Below are positions 13,820 through 22,554 of a stretch of 33,155 nt of DNA, in pieces. Within the stretch, counting starts at the first letter, position 1, and every line of letters starts with the position of its first letter. This DNA comes from Clostridiales bacterium (GTDB lineage: Bacteria; Bacillota; Clostridia; Christensenellales; Pumilibacteraceae). Made by a program: the position numbers and the translations under genes. Below the pieces are notes generated by a model that saw only the letters and a list, made by a program, of their open reading frames with translations, was not told where the DNA came from and searched no databases. The stretch lies in contig JAFLVC010000017.1 in the NCBI GenBank assembly GCA_022508505.1, positions 1 to 33,155 of the forward strand, given 5' to 3'.

Positions 13820-13860
13820 CCTCGAAATAAATTATAAGCGGCGCTGAGGCCGCTTATAAC
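13820..13860 (-). terminator. Terminator-like hairpin after the surface protein gene
   Basis: An 11-bp stem TTATAAGCGGC (13832-13842) pairs with 13849-13859 around a GCTGAG loop, 20 bp past the stop codon. On the minus strand it is followed by ATTTATTTC, an imperfect T-tract. Confidence 0.65.
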
Positions 13861-13879
13861 CTATATTCGAAGTTTTGTC

Positions 13880-16800
13880 TTATTTCTTGACTTTGCGGAA
13901 CCTTACAACGTAGACGATTACGCCCGCGAGAAGGACAACCGCGATGATGATGAGTACCGTGGACAGTGTCGTGAACGTCGTAGGCGTGCTCGTGCCGCTT
14001 GCCGAAACGGTGACGTAAACGATGTACGGATCTTCGTTGCCGACAGAGTCTTTTACCGTGTAGACTACCTTGTAGGTGCCCGACTTGGAAAGCTTGATTG
14101 TCGATCCGTTGTTCTTCTTGTCTGCGTAGCTGTTGTACGAGCCGCTAACGGTAGAGCCCGAAACTTCCGCGCCCGACGGATCGTAGAGCTTCTTGGTTAT
14201 CGTGGCCGTGCTCTTGTCCTTTTCCAAGGAGTCGCCGACGAGCTTGATTTCGCCGTAGGTGAAGGTGTCGCCCTGGCTCTTTCTGCCAGAGGTACCGCCG
14301 CTTACCGTGAACTCGGGAGCTTCTACGTCGCCGATGTTGACGGTGTAGGTCGCGGACGCTTCGCCTGCGTCGGCGCGGGTCGCCGTAACTCTTATCGTGT
14401 AAACGCCGTCCTTCTTGCCCTCGAACTTGTACTTGTTAGTGCCTTCGATCTTCTCGGTCTTGACCGGATCGCCGCTGACGGTGACTTCGATCTTGACGTT
14501 TGCAGGACCGTTAGAGGAATATGCGATTACCGAGGGAATCTCGACGTAGACCTTGTTGTCGTCCGTGCTCTTTTTCGCATACTTGGGCATGACGCCTTGA
14601 ACTTCGATAACCGGCTTTTCGCTGTCGGTGATGCTGAAGCTGTAGTTGGCGCCGTTGACGCCGTCGGACAGGAAGTCCTCGCCGAGGTCGCTGTAGTCGT
14701 TGACCTTTTCCGCGTCGACAAAGCCGTCGGTTATCGAGTAGCTGCTCTGCGACTTGGCGGTGAACTCGTTGCCCATGAGGCTGTACGTCCAGCCTCTTAT
14801 CTTGCGAGCGTGATAGTATTCGTGGTCGTTCTCCGCACCGGCGAAGCTGTCGTCTGTCGCGTGGAGAGTGTACTTGACGTTGACGTTGCCGACCGAGTCG
14901 GGAGCAATCTCGGCAGCGGGCTTAACGGTGCCGCCGCCCGACTGAGCCTTCTCGACCTGGAACTTATAGACGTACACCGAGTTGATGTCGTTTACGTCGA
15001 ACACGCGGATTGTGAGGTAGTAGTACTCTTCTTCCGCAGTCTCCTTGGTCGGTCTGAAGCCGATGTTTTGAACGTAAATCTTTGCAGTGTCTTCGGTGTA
15101 GGTGGTGTAGGTCTCCAGCCAAGTTTCGATAGCCGCGCCTTCGGCGTTGACGACCGAAATCTCGAAGCCGGTGTACTTGCGCATATCGTAGGTGGTGTCA
15201 ATCGTGAAGCCGCCTGCGTTGACCTCTTGTCCGGTCAAAATCGTTTCGCCGGACTTCCAGCTTGTGACGCCGTCCTCGACAGACTTGGTCTTGAACTCTA
15301 TATTGCCGTGATAGGTGTAGGACTTTTCCTCGGACTTTTCGATTACCTTGACAACGTCCGAGCTTTCGTTGTAGTTGTCGATCGTGTAAGCGCCTTCCGC
15401 CTTCTCGGAGTTGAGCGCAACGTTGCCGACAGCGTCGGTGGCGGTCACGCAGAAGTACATATTGCCGACGAGCTTGAGCTCTTTTGCGTAGTCCTTATCC
15501 TTGTCGATGATGAGGTACATGCCGTCGTCGCGCGTCTCGATATCGGCTGCCTCGCCGCCCTTGACGACGATATAGCGGCCGCCGTCCTTATCCTCGAGAC
15601 CGTTGTCGGAGTAAATCCTGTACTCGACGTGAATGGTGGAGGACTCGGAGTCCTGAGCGACTGCCGACGGAATGTTGAACGTCGTGTCCGCAGTCGAGAT
15701 ATAATCGGGAACGTTGATGTCGTCAATCGTCGGCGCGTTCTCGTCCTTGTACTCGGACTGAAGGTCGATGGTGAACGTGCGCGTCGAACGGTTGCCCGCG
15801 GCGTCCTGTGCGCGGTAGTAAACGGTGTACGTGCCCGCCTTGTCTACGGGGTCGCCGTTCTTGTCCTTTCTGTCGTACTTGGTGAAGTCGAACTTGAACG
15901 GGGTGTCGGAATACTGGCTGAACGTCTGCGTCTTGCCTTCGTCGTACACTTCGTTGGAAGCGTTGCAGTCTGTGGTCTTAGACTCTTTATCTTCGTCCTC
16001 GTCGCCCTTCTCTTGCTCCGCGGGCTTTGCGAGCACGTTTCTGAATACCAATATGTCGCGCGAATAGTCGGAGTCGGTTATGCGGACGTACAGCGAGATG
16101 AGGTCTTTGTCTTCTTCCTCGCCTTCCTCGACTTCTTTAGCCTTCATATGGTCCTTGTTGTCTACAAGGAAAGGAATGGGTATTTCAATCGCCTTGGCAT
16201 CGTTTTCTTCGATCTCGCCCTCGGCGTTGGTTACGGTAAGACCCCACTTCGCGGGAATCTTCCAATCGTCAATCTCTTGGAATACGGGAGCGACCGAGTC
16301 GCCTGCCGTCATAGTCCATGACTTGGACGACGAAACGTTGCCTGCGTCGTCTTTTGCGACGTACTTGACGTGATACTGTCCGGCGATGAGCGGATAGAAC
16401 GTCATGACGTCCTTATTGTCGAACGCAACCGCGGGATACTCGTCATTCTTGAGCTTGTCCGCGTCTTGATATGCGTACCCGTAACGGTCGATATCGACGA
16501 CCTTGACGGCGTCGCCGTTGGGATCGGTTACGGTTATCTCTACGAGCGGGTTCGTGTCGTAGTCGTCGCTGACGGTCGCAATGGGAAGAGTGACCGCGCG
16601 CTTGACCGAAATATTGGAAGTGATGCCCGAAACGGTGAGCGACGGGGCGCGCTTATCCTCAAACGACGACTGCGCATTGACCTCGAAGGTCTCGCTGAAC
16701 CATTTTGTGCCGTTGTCCTCGATCTGAGCCGAGTAAGTCAAGTACAGCTTGCCGCTCTGCTTGACCTCGACGTCGTCGCCGAACTTGTGCTCGTGCTCCT

Positions 16801-17371
16801 CGCCCTCGCCGAGCGAGTCGGTTATCTGCCAATTGACCTTGCCGGGATAGTAGCGAAGAATTTTGTTCTCGTCGTAGTACGCGATGTGCGCTTCGGGAAG
16901 TCCCTTAATGCTGTCGCCCGTCTTGATACGAGTGGGAATGCCCGCGCCGTTGTTGTCGACCTTGAGGAAATAATCCTCTTCGAGCGAAACGCTTACGTTA
17001 AACGAATACGCCGCTTTCTCGTCGCCGGACGCCGCATACTTGACAACGTAGTTGCCGACCTGCTTGGCCGCTATCGTGTAGTAGCCTTCGGACGCAGCGC
17101 CGAGCTCTACGTCGGTGCCGTCGGGAGCCGTAACGGTGAGGTCCGCGCCGGACGCCTGCTTGACCTTAAAGGTCTTGCCGTAGTCGGCCTCGGTGGGTAC
17201 CGTCAAGCCGTCGAACACCATCGTATCCGTCTCGACAGTTCTCGCCGAAGGGCTGTCCGCGAACGCACGGTAAGGCATGGAGCACGCCAAGCCGGTGCCG
17301 AGAAGCGCCGCGCTGACCGATAGGGCTGTGAATGCGAGCCCGGTTTTTCTGATTTTTCCGATCTTTTTCAT
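13880..17371 (-). CDS. Large secreted, membrane-anchored Ig-like surface protein
   Basis: The 1163-residue protein begins with a signal peptide (positively charged start, hydrophobic core to about residue 30, probable cleavage after AFA at 38). It ends with one membrane helix (about 1136-1156) and the tail RFRKVKK, with no LPxTG, so it is membrane-anchored with a short cytoplasmic tail. The body is beta-rich. The pattern A/V-x-D-x-x-GN recurs four times (AKDDAGN, AQDAAGN, ATDAVGN, VKDSVGN), each preceded by a Tyr/Phe-rich strand, as in bacterial Ig-like and cadherin-like extracellular repeats. An acidic stretch lies near residues 410-470. There are no enzymatic motifs; adhesion or a structural role is inference. 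AGGAG lies 12 bases upstream and a perfect promoter at 17420-17448. Confidence 0.8.
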   Translation of the reverse strand: MKKIGKIRKTGLAFTALSVSAALLGTGLACSMPYRAFADSPSARTVETDTMVFDGLTVPTEADYGKTFKVKQASGADLTVTAPDGTDVELGAASEGYYTIAAKQVGNYVVKYAASGDEKAAYSFNVSVSLEEDYFLKVDNNGAGIPTRIKTGDSIKGLPEAHIAYYDENKILRYYPGKVNWQITDSLGEGEEHEHKFGDDVEVKQSGKLYLTYSAQIEDNGTKWFSETFEVNAQSSFEDKRAPSLTVSGITSNISVKRAVTLPIATVSDDYDTNPLVEITVTDPNGDAVKVVDIDRYGYAYQDADKLKNDEYPAVAFDNKDVMTFYPLIAGQYHVKYVAKDDAGNVSSSKSWTMTAGDSVAPVFQEIDDWKIPAKWGLTVTNAEGEIEENDAKAIEIPIPFLVDNKDHMKAKEVEEGEEEDKDLISLYVRITDSDYSRDILVFRNVLAKPAEQEKGDEDEDKESKTTDCNASNEVYDEGKTQTFSQYSDTPFKFDFTKYDRKDKNGDPVDKAGTYTVYYRAQDAAGNRSTRTFTIDLQSEYKDENAPTIDDINVPDYISTADTTFNIPSAVAQDSESSTIHVEYRIYSDNGLEDKDGGRYIVVKGGEAADIETRDDGMYLIIDKDKDYAKELKLVGNMYFCVTATDAVGNVALNSEKAEGAYTIDNYNESSDVVKVIEKSEEKSYTYHGNIEFKTKSVEDGVTSWKSGETILTGQEVNAGGFTIDTTYDMRKYTGFEISVVNAEGAAIETWLETYTTYTEDTAKIYVQNIGFRPTKETAEEEYYYLTIRVFDVNDINSVYVYKFQVEKAQSGGGTVKPAAEIAPDSVGNVNVKYTLHATDDSFAGAENDHEYYHARKIRGWTYSLMGNEFTAKSQSSYSITDGFVDAEKVNDYSDLGEDFLSDGVNGANYSFSITDSEKPVIEVQGVMPKYAKKSTDDNKVYVEIPSVIAYSSNGPANVKIEVTVSGDPVKTEKIEGTNKYKFEGKKDGVYTIRVTATRADAGEASATYTVNIGDVEAPEFTVSGGTSGRKSQGDTFTYGEIKLVGDSLEKDKSTATITKKLYDPSGAEVSGSTVSGSYNSYADKKNNGSTIKLSKSGTYKVVYTVKDSVGNEDPYIVYVTVSASGTSTPTTFTTLSTVLIIIAVVLLAGVIVYVVRFRKVKK

Positions 17372-17419
17372 TGAGTCAATATTCTCCTAATGAGAGTATA
17401 AGTAAACATATACCGTTAA

Positions 17420-17448
17420 ATTATACTATTATGCAAGGTGTTTGTCAA
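17420..17448 (-). promoter_or_regulatory. Consensus sigma-A promoter of the surface protein gene
   Basis: TTGACA (17443-17448) and TATAAT (17420-17425) are perfect and 17 bp apart. The spacer begins AAC and ends ATAG, as in the tRNA-Leu promoter. Confidence 0.88.
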
Positions 17449-17596
17449 ACATTTTAACGCCCTTATACAAAATACTTTGACCAATTTACACGGGCGTTTC
17501 TCTCATATTATGAGGAAGTGGGCCATTTAATATGTACTCGTCGGCACAACAATCGGCGCGCCCGCTGAAAACGGCGGTAAAAGCTGTCGCACTCCG

Positions 17597-18871
17597 CTAC
17601 AAAACCCTTATCACCGAGGATATTTGTATGACGGACGACAGCTTGCCTATTTCGTCGAGCGATCGCATGATCGCCTTTTCGCCCGCCGCGTACGTCAAGA
17701 ACACGATCGCCGTCCTGCCGTTTTCGCCGGGAGCCTGCGTCGCCGCCTTGATGCTGACGTCGTTGTCGCCGAACACCGTCGATATGCGGCTCAAAACGCC
17801 CGGCTTGTCCTCAACCGCCACGTCGATATAGTACCCGCTCGTAAAGTCGCTCACGAGCTTGACCTTGCCGTCGAGCTTTCCGCTGTTGTCGAAGTCGCAA
17901 TATTTAATATCGCCTTTCAGCGCCTTGATTACGTCGGACACGATTGCGCTTCCCGTCGGCGCCGCACCGGCACCCGCGCCGTAGAACATCAAATTGCCGA
18001 CGTGGTCGCCCGTCAAGTACACCGCGTTGAACGCGCCCGAGACCGACGCGAGCGCGTGGTCCTTTTCGACGAACGCCGGATGAACGCGCACCTCCAATCC
18101 GTCGCCCTTTCTCTTGCCTATCGCGAGCAGTTTGATTTCGTAGCCCAGCCGCGACGCGTTTTCTATGTCGCGCGCCGACACCTTGGTTATGCCCTCGCGG
18201 TAAATGCAGCCGTACGGCACGCAGGTATGGAAAGCGAGCGACGCGAGTATTGAAAGCTTGTACGCCGCGTCGTAGCCGTCGACGTCGGAGGACGGGTTTG
18301 CTTCGGCGTAGCCCAACCTCTGCGCTTCTTTGAGCGCCGTTGCGTAGTCGCAGCCGTCCTTACTCATCTTGCTGAGGATATAGTTGGTAGTGCCGTTGAT
18401 TATGCCGTAAACAGATTCAACCCTGTCGCCCTGAAAGCTCTCGCCGAGCGCACGAATTATGGGAACGCCGCCCACACAGCTCGCCTCGAAAAACAGCCCG
18501 CACTTGTTCTTGCGCGCTATCGGTTCGAGCTCGTGCCACGATTTTGCGAGTAGCTCCTTGTTCGCCGTCACGACCGACTTGCCGCTCGCCAACATTTTTT
18601 CTATAAAAGTTTTAGCGGGCTGAACGCCGCCCATAGTCTCTATGACGACCTCGATTTCCTTGTCCGCGGCGAGCTTGTCGACGTCCGAGCAGAAAAGCTC
18701 GGTCGGTATGCCACGCTTTTCGAGTGGCGTCACGTCGCGGTCGAGTATGTACTTGACCTCTATGTCGACTCCCTGCGTTTTCATTATATATTCGCGGTTG
18801 CGCGTAAGGATGTCGTACGCGCCGCCGCCAACAGTGCCGAGCCCCATTATGGCTATCTTTTTCTTTTTCAT
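17597..18871 (-). CDS. hom: Homoserine dehydrogenase
   Basis: This enzyme reduces aspartate semialdehyde to homoserine in the threonine/methionine pathway. The NAD(P)-binding loop GLGTVGGG begins at residue 10. The substrate region around GTTNYIL and the segment with YAEANPSSDVDG are typical. A C-terminal ACT domain (about 345-424, beginning YYIDVAVEDKPGVLSRI) suggests feedback control, usually by threonine. I place the start at 18871 (424 residues), because GGAGAG lies just before that ATG; the frame stays open for 13 more codons upstream without a ribosome binding site. It follows coaX by 19 bp. I see no convincing terminator downstream. Confidence 0.95.
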   Translation of the reverse strand: MKKKKIAIMGLGTVGGGAYDILTRNREYIMKTQGVDIEVKYILDRDVTPLEKRGIPTELFCSDVDKLAADKEIEVVIETMGGVQPAKTFIEKMLASGKSVVTANKELLAKSWHELEPIARKNKCGLFFEASCVGGVPIIRALGESFQGDRVESVYGIINGTTNYILSKMSKDGCDYATALKEAQRLGYAEANPSSDVDGYDAAYKLSILASLAFHTCVPYGCIYREGITKVSARDIENASRLGYEIKLLAIGKRKGDGLEVRVHPAFVEKDHALASVSGAFNAVYLTGDHVGNLMFYGAGAGAAPTGSAIVSDVIKALKGDIKYCDFDNSGKLDGKVKLVSDFTSGYYIDVAVEDKPGVLSRISTVFGDNDVSIKAATQAPGENGRTAIVFLTYAAGEKAIMRSLDEIGKLSSVIQISSVIRVL

Positions 18872-18890
18872 TTGCTCTCCGTTTCGGTTT

Positions 18891-19667
18891 TTACTTGCGC
18901 TTTTCGGCATTAAGCCCGTAGATGATGTTGAGACCGCGAAGCGTGAGCGTGCGGTCGACGACGTCGATTACGTCCACGCACTTGTTTACTATGTCGGATA
19001 TGCCGCCCGTCGCTATGACCTTTGCGCCTGTCAGCCCCGTTTCCTTTTTTATGCGCCGCACCATGGACTCGACCATGCCCGAGTATCCGAAGATTATGCC
19101 CGACTGCATGTTGGTTATCGTGGTCTTGCCGACTGCGCTCGCGGGAACCGAAAGCTCGACCTCGGGAAGCCGCGCCGCAGACGCCGCAAGCGCTTCCGCG
19201 CCCGCCTTGAGCCCGAACGAAATCGCACCGCCGAGAAGTTCTCCGCTCCCCGACACGACGTTGAACGTCGTCGCCGTGCCGCAGTCGATGACTATGCACG
19301 GCCCGCCGTAAAGCTTGTACGCCGCGACGCACCCCGCCACGCGGTCCGCGCCGAGTTCCTTGGGGTTGTCGTACTTGATTGAAAGCCCCGTCTTGAGCCC
19401 CGCGCCGACGGTCAAAGGCTTAACGCCGAAGTACGTCGACACCATGTGCTCGAACGTGTAATTGAGCGCGGGATTGACCGAGCTTATCACCGCGCCCTTG
19501 ATGTCGCGCGGCAGGTGGTTTTTGAGCGCGAGCATGTCTTTTATGAGCACCCAATACTCGTCGCCCGTCTTGTTGCTCGACGCGAGCCTAAGCGTTTCGA
19601 CGAGTTCGTCGCCCTCGAACAGACCTATCTTGATATTGGTATTTCCTATGTCGAAAACTATTATCAT
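18891..19667 (-). CDS. coaX: Type III pantothenate kinase
   Basis: The 258-residue protein phosphorylates pantothenate, the first step to coenzyme A. The ASKHA phosphate motif DIGNTN is at residues 6-11. The type III signature PKELGADR (102-109) with Asp108, the second phosphate loop DCGTATTF (128-135) and the LGGAI segment are all intact. Type III enzymes are typically insensitive to CoA feedback and need a monovalent cation (family knowledge). The ATG overlaps the stop codon of the upstream transporter gene (ATGA, 19664-19667), so the pair is translationally coupled. Confidence 0.95.
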   Translation of the reverse strand: MIIVFDIGNTNIKIGLFEGDELVETLRLASSNKTGDEYWVLIKDMLALKNHLPRDIKGAVISSVNPALNYTFEHMVSTYFGVKPLTVGAGLKTGLSIKYDNPKELGADRVAGCVAAYKLYGGPCIVIDCGTATTFNVVSGSGELLGGAISFGLKAGAEALAASAARLPEVELSVPASAVGKTTITNMQSGIIFGYSGMVESMVRRIKKETGLTGAKVIATGGISDIVNKCVDVIDVVDRTLTLRGLNIIYGLNAEKRK

Positions 19668-20290
19668 ACTGTCGTCCTACCGTTTTGGTCCAATTGTTTT
19701 TCGCTCTCGATCGGCTTAGGCTGAAAGCGTTTTCTGTCGCGCAGCACCGTCTTTTCAAGCGTCAAGGTTATCGGCGGCGTGAGAATCGCCATGCACGGAC
19801 ACTCTATCGCGCCGTCGACGAGAAGAAAGGGCGCATAAGCGAGCATGGTCATCGCGCCGCTGCTGCCGACTATTCCCATATCGGGCATGACGAGCACCAA
19901 AAGCCCGACGACGAACGCGGTGTTGAAAAGGCTGCCGAGACCCGCCGCTATGGCGACGGTGGCTATTCTTCCGCCTCGCCCCGTCGGCTTGAACAGCTTT
20001 TGCGCGAACTTATACACGCCGAACGTCGCTACCGCCGCGAGTATTCGCGCGCCTATCGGAATGTACGGAGCTTCGATGAACGCCATTGCGACCGGCGACG
20101 TCGGCATTATAAAGCTGTAAGCAAGGCTTATGCACCCGAATGCCAGCCCGACGAACGCCGCCATGCCGAGCGACAGGGTTGTCGCCGCCACCATGACGGG
20201 CAGAAAGAACACGTAAGGTATAAAGCCTGTAACCGCACATAGCGCCGCAAGCGTCGCCGCAAGCGTGATAGCGCGCGTTGATATTTTCAT
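19664..20290 (-). CDS. ECF transporter S-component, possibly for pantothenate
   Basis: The 208-residue protein has about six hydrophobic segments, small-residue-rich helices and a short charged C-terminal tail, typical of substrate-binding (S) subunits of energy-coupling factor vitamin transporters. The ATPase and T subunits are not in the window, as expected for group II ECF systems that share an energising module. Overlap with coaX makes pantothenate or a relative a reasonable substrate, but that is inference from context. AAAGGAG six bases before the ATG fixes the start. A short imperfect hairpin (20361-20385) lies in the leader region. Confidence 0.78.
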   Translation of the reverse strand: MKISTRAITLAATLAALCAVTGFIPYVFFLPVMVAATTLSLGMAAFVGLAFGCISLAYSFIMPTSPVAMAFIEAPYIPIGARILAAVATFGVYKFAQKLFKPTGRGGRIATVAIAAGLGSLFNTAFVVGLLVLVMPDMGIVGSSGAMTMLAYAPFLLVDGAIECPCMAILTPPITLTLEKTVLRDRKRFQPKPIESEKQLDQNGRTTV

Positions 20291-20360
20291 GACACTCTCC
20301 TTTCGATAGGCTTTCCTTTCCCTCGGAATAACCTTCGACCGATTTAGTTACAACTTATAT

Positions 20361-20385
20361 AAGGTCTGCCCTACGGCAGTACCTT
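20361..20385. repeat. Inverted repeat upstream of the ECF gene
   Basis: AAGGT-CTGCC and GGCAG-T-ACCTT form a stem with a short loop, extended by A/T pairs on both sides. It lies about 70 bp upstream of the ECF S-component start. There is no T-tract, so a role in mRNA structure is more likely than termination. Confidence 0.45.
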
Positions 20386-20398
20386 TATATTGTTAGTA

Positions 20399-20648
20399 TA
20401 TCACAAGCAAAAATGCTTGCTTGCAATGGCATTTTTGCGCCGTGATTCAATACCGCAGTCGCGCGAATTGCGCGAGGCGCATTTGCGCCACGATTGCAAC
20501 GCAATCGTAACTGCGAATATTATATCACAAGTAAAATATGCTTGCTTGCAATAGCATTTTTGCGCCGTGATTCAATACCGCAGTCGCGCGAATTGCGCGA
20601 GGCGCATTTGCGCCACGATTGCAACGCAATCGTAACTGCGAATATTAT
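20399..20648. repeat. Two tandem copies of a ~124-bp hairpin-rich repeat
   Basis: Two near-identical units start at 20399 and 20523, differing by a few bases and a one-base indel near the left end. Each contains nested inverted repeats: TCGCGC/GCGCGA, GGCGCA/TGCGCC and ACGATTGC/GCAATCGT. The first unit also has GCAAAAATGC paired with GCATTTTTGC. A shared 13-mer recurs at about 13797-13812. The unit looks like a REP/BIME-type element. Short open frames through it are not credible genes. Confidence 0.85.
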
Positions 20649-20773
20649 AACACGAATTAAAATACAGTGCAAATATTTTCTCGGTCAAAAAGAAAATGTA
20701 CTCACACAAGTTGAAAATCCCCATACACTGAAAATAGGTAAGCGCTCACCGTACAAAAGAAATACAGAGCGGA

Positions 20774-20812
20774 CCGCCTCGCACGCGCACCGCGGGCGCG
20801 TTCGACAGGCGG
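20774..20812 (+). promoter_or_regulatory. GC-rich leader hairpin before the Cys-rich gene
   Basis: CCGCCT (20774-20779) pairs with AGGCGG (20807-20812), and inside it CGCGC (20784-20788) pairs with GCGCG (20796-20800). The structure ends 16 bases before the AAAGGAGG ribosome binding site. It could protect the transcript or control translation; no known riboswitch class is recognised. Confidence 0.45.
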
Positions 20813-20845
20813 ACCACAAAAATTTTTAAAGGAGGAATACCCACG

Positions 20846-21025
20846 ATGTTTAACGGTTGCGGAGGCTGCGGCGATATATTCCTGCTCTTGTTACTCTGCT
20901 GCTGCTGCGGAAACGGCGGATACGACTGCGGCGGCAAAAAGGGCTGCGACTGCCAGGACCTTATCCTGCTCTATATCATCATGAACTGCTGCTGCGGCGG
21001 CAAGGACCATAAGTGCTGCTGCTAA
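20846..21025 (+). CDS. 59-residue cysteine-cluster microprotein
   Basis: The frame encodes 59 residues with 15 cysteines (25%), arranged as C5, C8, C18-21, C28, C34, C36, C48-50 and C57-59. Glycine-rich linkers and two hydrophobic stretches (IFLLLLL, 11-17, and LILLYIIM, 39-46) lie between clusters. AAAGGAGG ends ten bases before the ATG, the best ribosome binding site in the window, and a strong hairpin terminator follows at once, so it is almost certainly a real single-gene unit. Similar short high-cysteine proteins occur in Clostridia without known function. Metal binding, membrane association or a modified peptide precursor are all possible. There is no maturation enzyme nearby. It is the only plus-strand gene to the right of mntP. 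Confidence 0.85.
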   Translation: MFNGCGGCGDIFLLLLLCCCCGNGGYDCGGKKGCDCQDLILLYIIMNCCCGGKDHKCCC

Positions 21026-21061
21026 TACACGGCATGTCCTAAATAAAAGTACAAGTACATA

Positions 21062-21093
21062 ACAAAATCCTCCGCTTTTGCGGAGGATTTTGT
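21062..21093. terminator. Bidirectional terminator (Cys-rich gene / glyS)
   Basis: A perfect 14-bp stem (21062-21075 with 21080-21093, core AATCCTCCGC/GCGGAGGATT) with a TTTT loop lies between the convergent Cys-rich gene and the glycyl-tRNA synthetase gene. T-rich ends occur on both strands. Confidence 0.88.
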
Positions 21094-21108
21094 GTTGGAA
21101 TAAGTGAT

Positions 21109-22494
21109 TTATTTCAATTTGCACGCATCGGTTACGTATTCGGCGACCTTTGCTTCGTCGATGCGGATTTGGCTCATGGAATCGCGGTCACGGATCGTAA
21201 CCGTTCCCGTCGCTTCGGTATCGAAGTCGACCGTCACGCAGAACGGCGTTCCTATCTCGTCCTGACGGCGGTAGCGCTTTCCTATAGAGCCGGGCAGATC
21301 ATATGTCGACACTATGCCCTGCTTTTTGAGCGAGCGGTACAGCTTGTCGGCGCGCTCGGAAAGAGCTTTTTGCAACGGCAGCACCGCCGCCTTGTACGGC
21401 GCAATCGCAGGCGCGAAGTGCATGACGGTACGCGTTTCCTTTTCGAGCTGTTCCTCGTCGTACGCGTCGCACAGCACTGCGAGCATCGCCCTGCCCACGC
21501 CAAGCGACGGCTCGACGACGTACGGGATATACGTTTCGCCCGTGACGGGATCGGTGTAGTCAAGCTTTTCGCCCGAGTGCTCGGAGTGCGTTTTGAGGTC
21601 GTAGTCGGTGCGGTCGGCAATGCCCCACAGCTCGCCCCACCCGAACGGGAAGCGGTACTCGAAGTCGCTCGTCGCTTTGGAGTAGAAGGAAAGCTCGGCT
21701 TTGTCATGGTCGCGCACGCGCAGGTTTTCCTCTTTGAGCCCGAGCCCGAGCAGGAACTCGCGGCAGTAGTTTTTCCAATACTCGAACCACTGCAAGTCCT
21801 CGCCCGGCTTGCAGAAGAACTCCATTTCCATCTGCTCGAATTCGCGCAGGCGGAAAATGAAATTGCCGGGGGTGATCTCGTTGCGGAACGACTTGCCTAT
21901 CTGGCAGATTCCGAACGGAACGCGCGCGCGGCAGGAGCGCACGACGTTCTTGAAATCGGCGAATATGCCCTGTGCCGTTTCGGGGCGCAGATAGCAGGTC
22001 GCGGCGGTATCCTCGGTCACGCCCTGGAAGGTCTTGAACATGAGGTTGAACTTCTTGACCGCCGTAAAATCGGACTTGCCGCACACCGGGCACGGTATCT
22101 TCTTTTCGGCGACGAACTTTGAAAGCTCGTCGTTATCCATGGTCGCTACGGGAATATCGAGCTTGTGTTTTGCCGCATACGCCTCGACGAGGTCGTCGGC
22201 ACGGCAACGGCTCTTGCACGACTTGCAGTCCATGAGTGGGTCGGAAAAGCCCGCGAGGTGTCCCGACGCTTCCCATACCTTGGGGTTCATCAGTATCGCG
22301 CTGTCGAGCCCGAAATTGTTTTCGCTCTCCGTCACGAACTTTTGCCACCACGCCTTTTTGATGTTGTTGTAGAGCTCGACGCCGACGGGGCCGTAGTCCC
22401 ACGTGTTCGCAAACCCGCCGTATATCTCGCTGCCCGCGAATATGATGCCGCGCGACTTGCAGAGCGCGACGAGCTTTTCCATTGTAACCTTCAT
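21109..22494 (-). CDS. glyS: Glycine--tRNA ligase (single-chain, dimeric type)
   Basis: The 461-residue protein charges tRNA-Gly and belongs to the alpha2 class II type, not the split glyQ/glyS form. Class II motifs are present: the WGPxG-like DYGPVG near the N-terminus, the motif 2 region around [17 protein letters not shown], and motif 3 near [12 protein letters not shown]. The zinc-type pairs CKSCKSRC and CPVC lie in the insertion. The C-terminal anticodon-binding domain follows, with [12 protein letters not shown]. Start and ribosome binding site (GAAGGG) agree. The leader is only about 25-30 bases, too short for the T-box often found before glycyl synthetase genes in Gram-positives. Confidence 0.95.
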   Translation of the reverse strand: MKVTMEKLVALCKSRGIIFAGSEIYGGFANTWDYGPVGVELYNNIKKAWWQKFVTESENNFGLDSAILMNPKVWEASGHLAGFSDPLMDCKSCKSRCRADDLVEAYAAKHKLDIPVATMDNDELSKFVAEKKIPCPVCGKSDFTAVKKFNLMFKTFQGVTEDTAATCYLRPETAQGIFADFKNVVRSCRARVPFGICQIGKSFRNEITPGNFIFRLREFEQMEMEFFCKPGEDLQWFEYWKNYCREFLLGLGLKEENLRVRDHDKAELSFYSKATSDFEYRFPFGWGELWGIADRTDYDLKTHSEHSGEKLDYTDPVTGETYIPYVVEPSLGVGRAMLAVLCDAYDEEQLEKETRTVMHFAPAIAPYKAAVLPLQKALSERADKLYRSLKKQGIVSTYDLPGSIGKRYRRQDEIGTPFCVTVDFDTEATGTVTIRDRDSMSQIRIDEAKVAEYVTDACKLK

Positions 22495-22524
22495 AGCGAT
22501 ACCCTTCTTTCTTTATTTTATATG

Positions 22525-22554
22525 ATTATACGCCGAACAAAGCCGAATTGTCAA
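22525..22554 (-). promoter_or_regulatory. Sigma-A promoter of glyS
   Basis: TTGACA (22549-22554) and TATAAT (22525-22530) are perfect, with an 18-bp spacer. The start would be near 22518. Confidence 0.85.

Larger units (their letters stand above)
13530..13879. other. Intergenic region with several hairpins
   Basis: No gene is visible in these 350 bp. They hold the leader of the RnlA-like gene, a small hairpin CCCAAT/ATTGGG (13643-13657), a perfect 12-bp inverted repeat (13747-13772), a sequence around 13797-13812 that shares the 13-mer GCTTGCAATGGCA (as its complement) with the tandem repeat at 20399-20648, and the terminator of the surface-protein gene. Confidence 0.6.

Noticed and set aside
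17502-17514. Palindrome CTCATATTATGAG between hom and the surface protein promoter
   Set aside because: Six-base A/T-rich arms can occur by chance, it is not placed as a terminator with a T-tract, and no second copy was found in the window.
18872-18910. Upstream extension of homoserine dehydrogenase by 13 codons
   Set aside because: The ribosome binding site GGAGAG lies inside this stretch, immediately before the internal ATG that starts the conserved MKKKKIAIMGLG sequence.
20494-20829. 111-residue plus-strand open frame through the tandem repeat
   Set aside because: It runs through palindromic repeat DNA and the leader of the Cys-rich gene and has no ribosome binding site.
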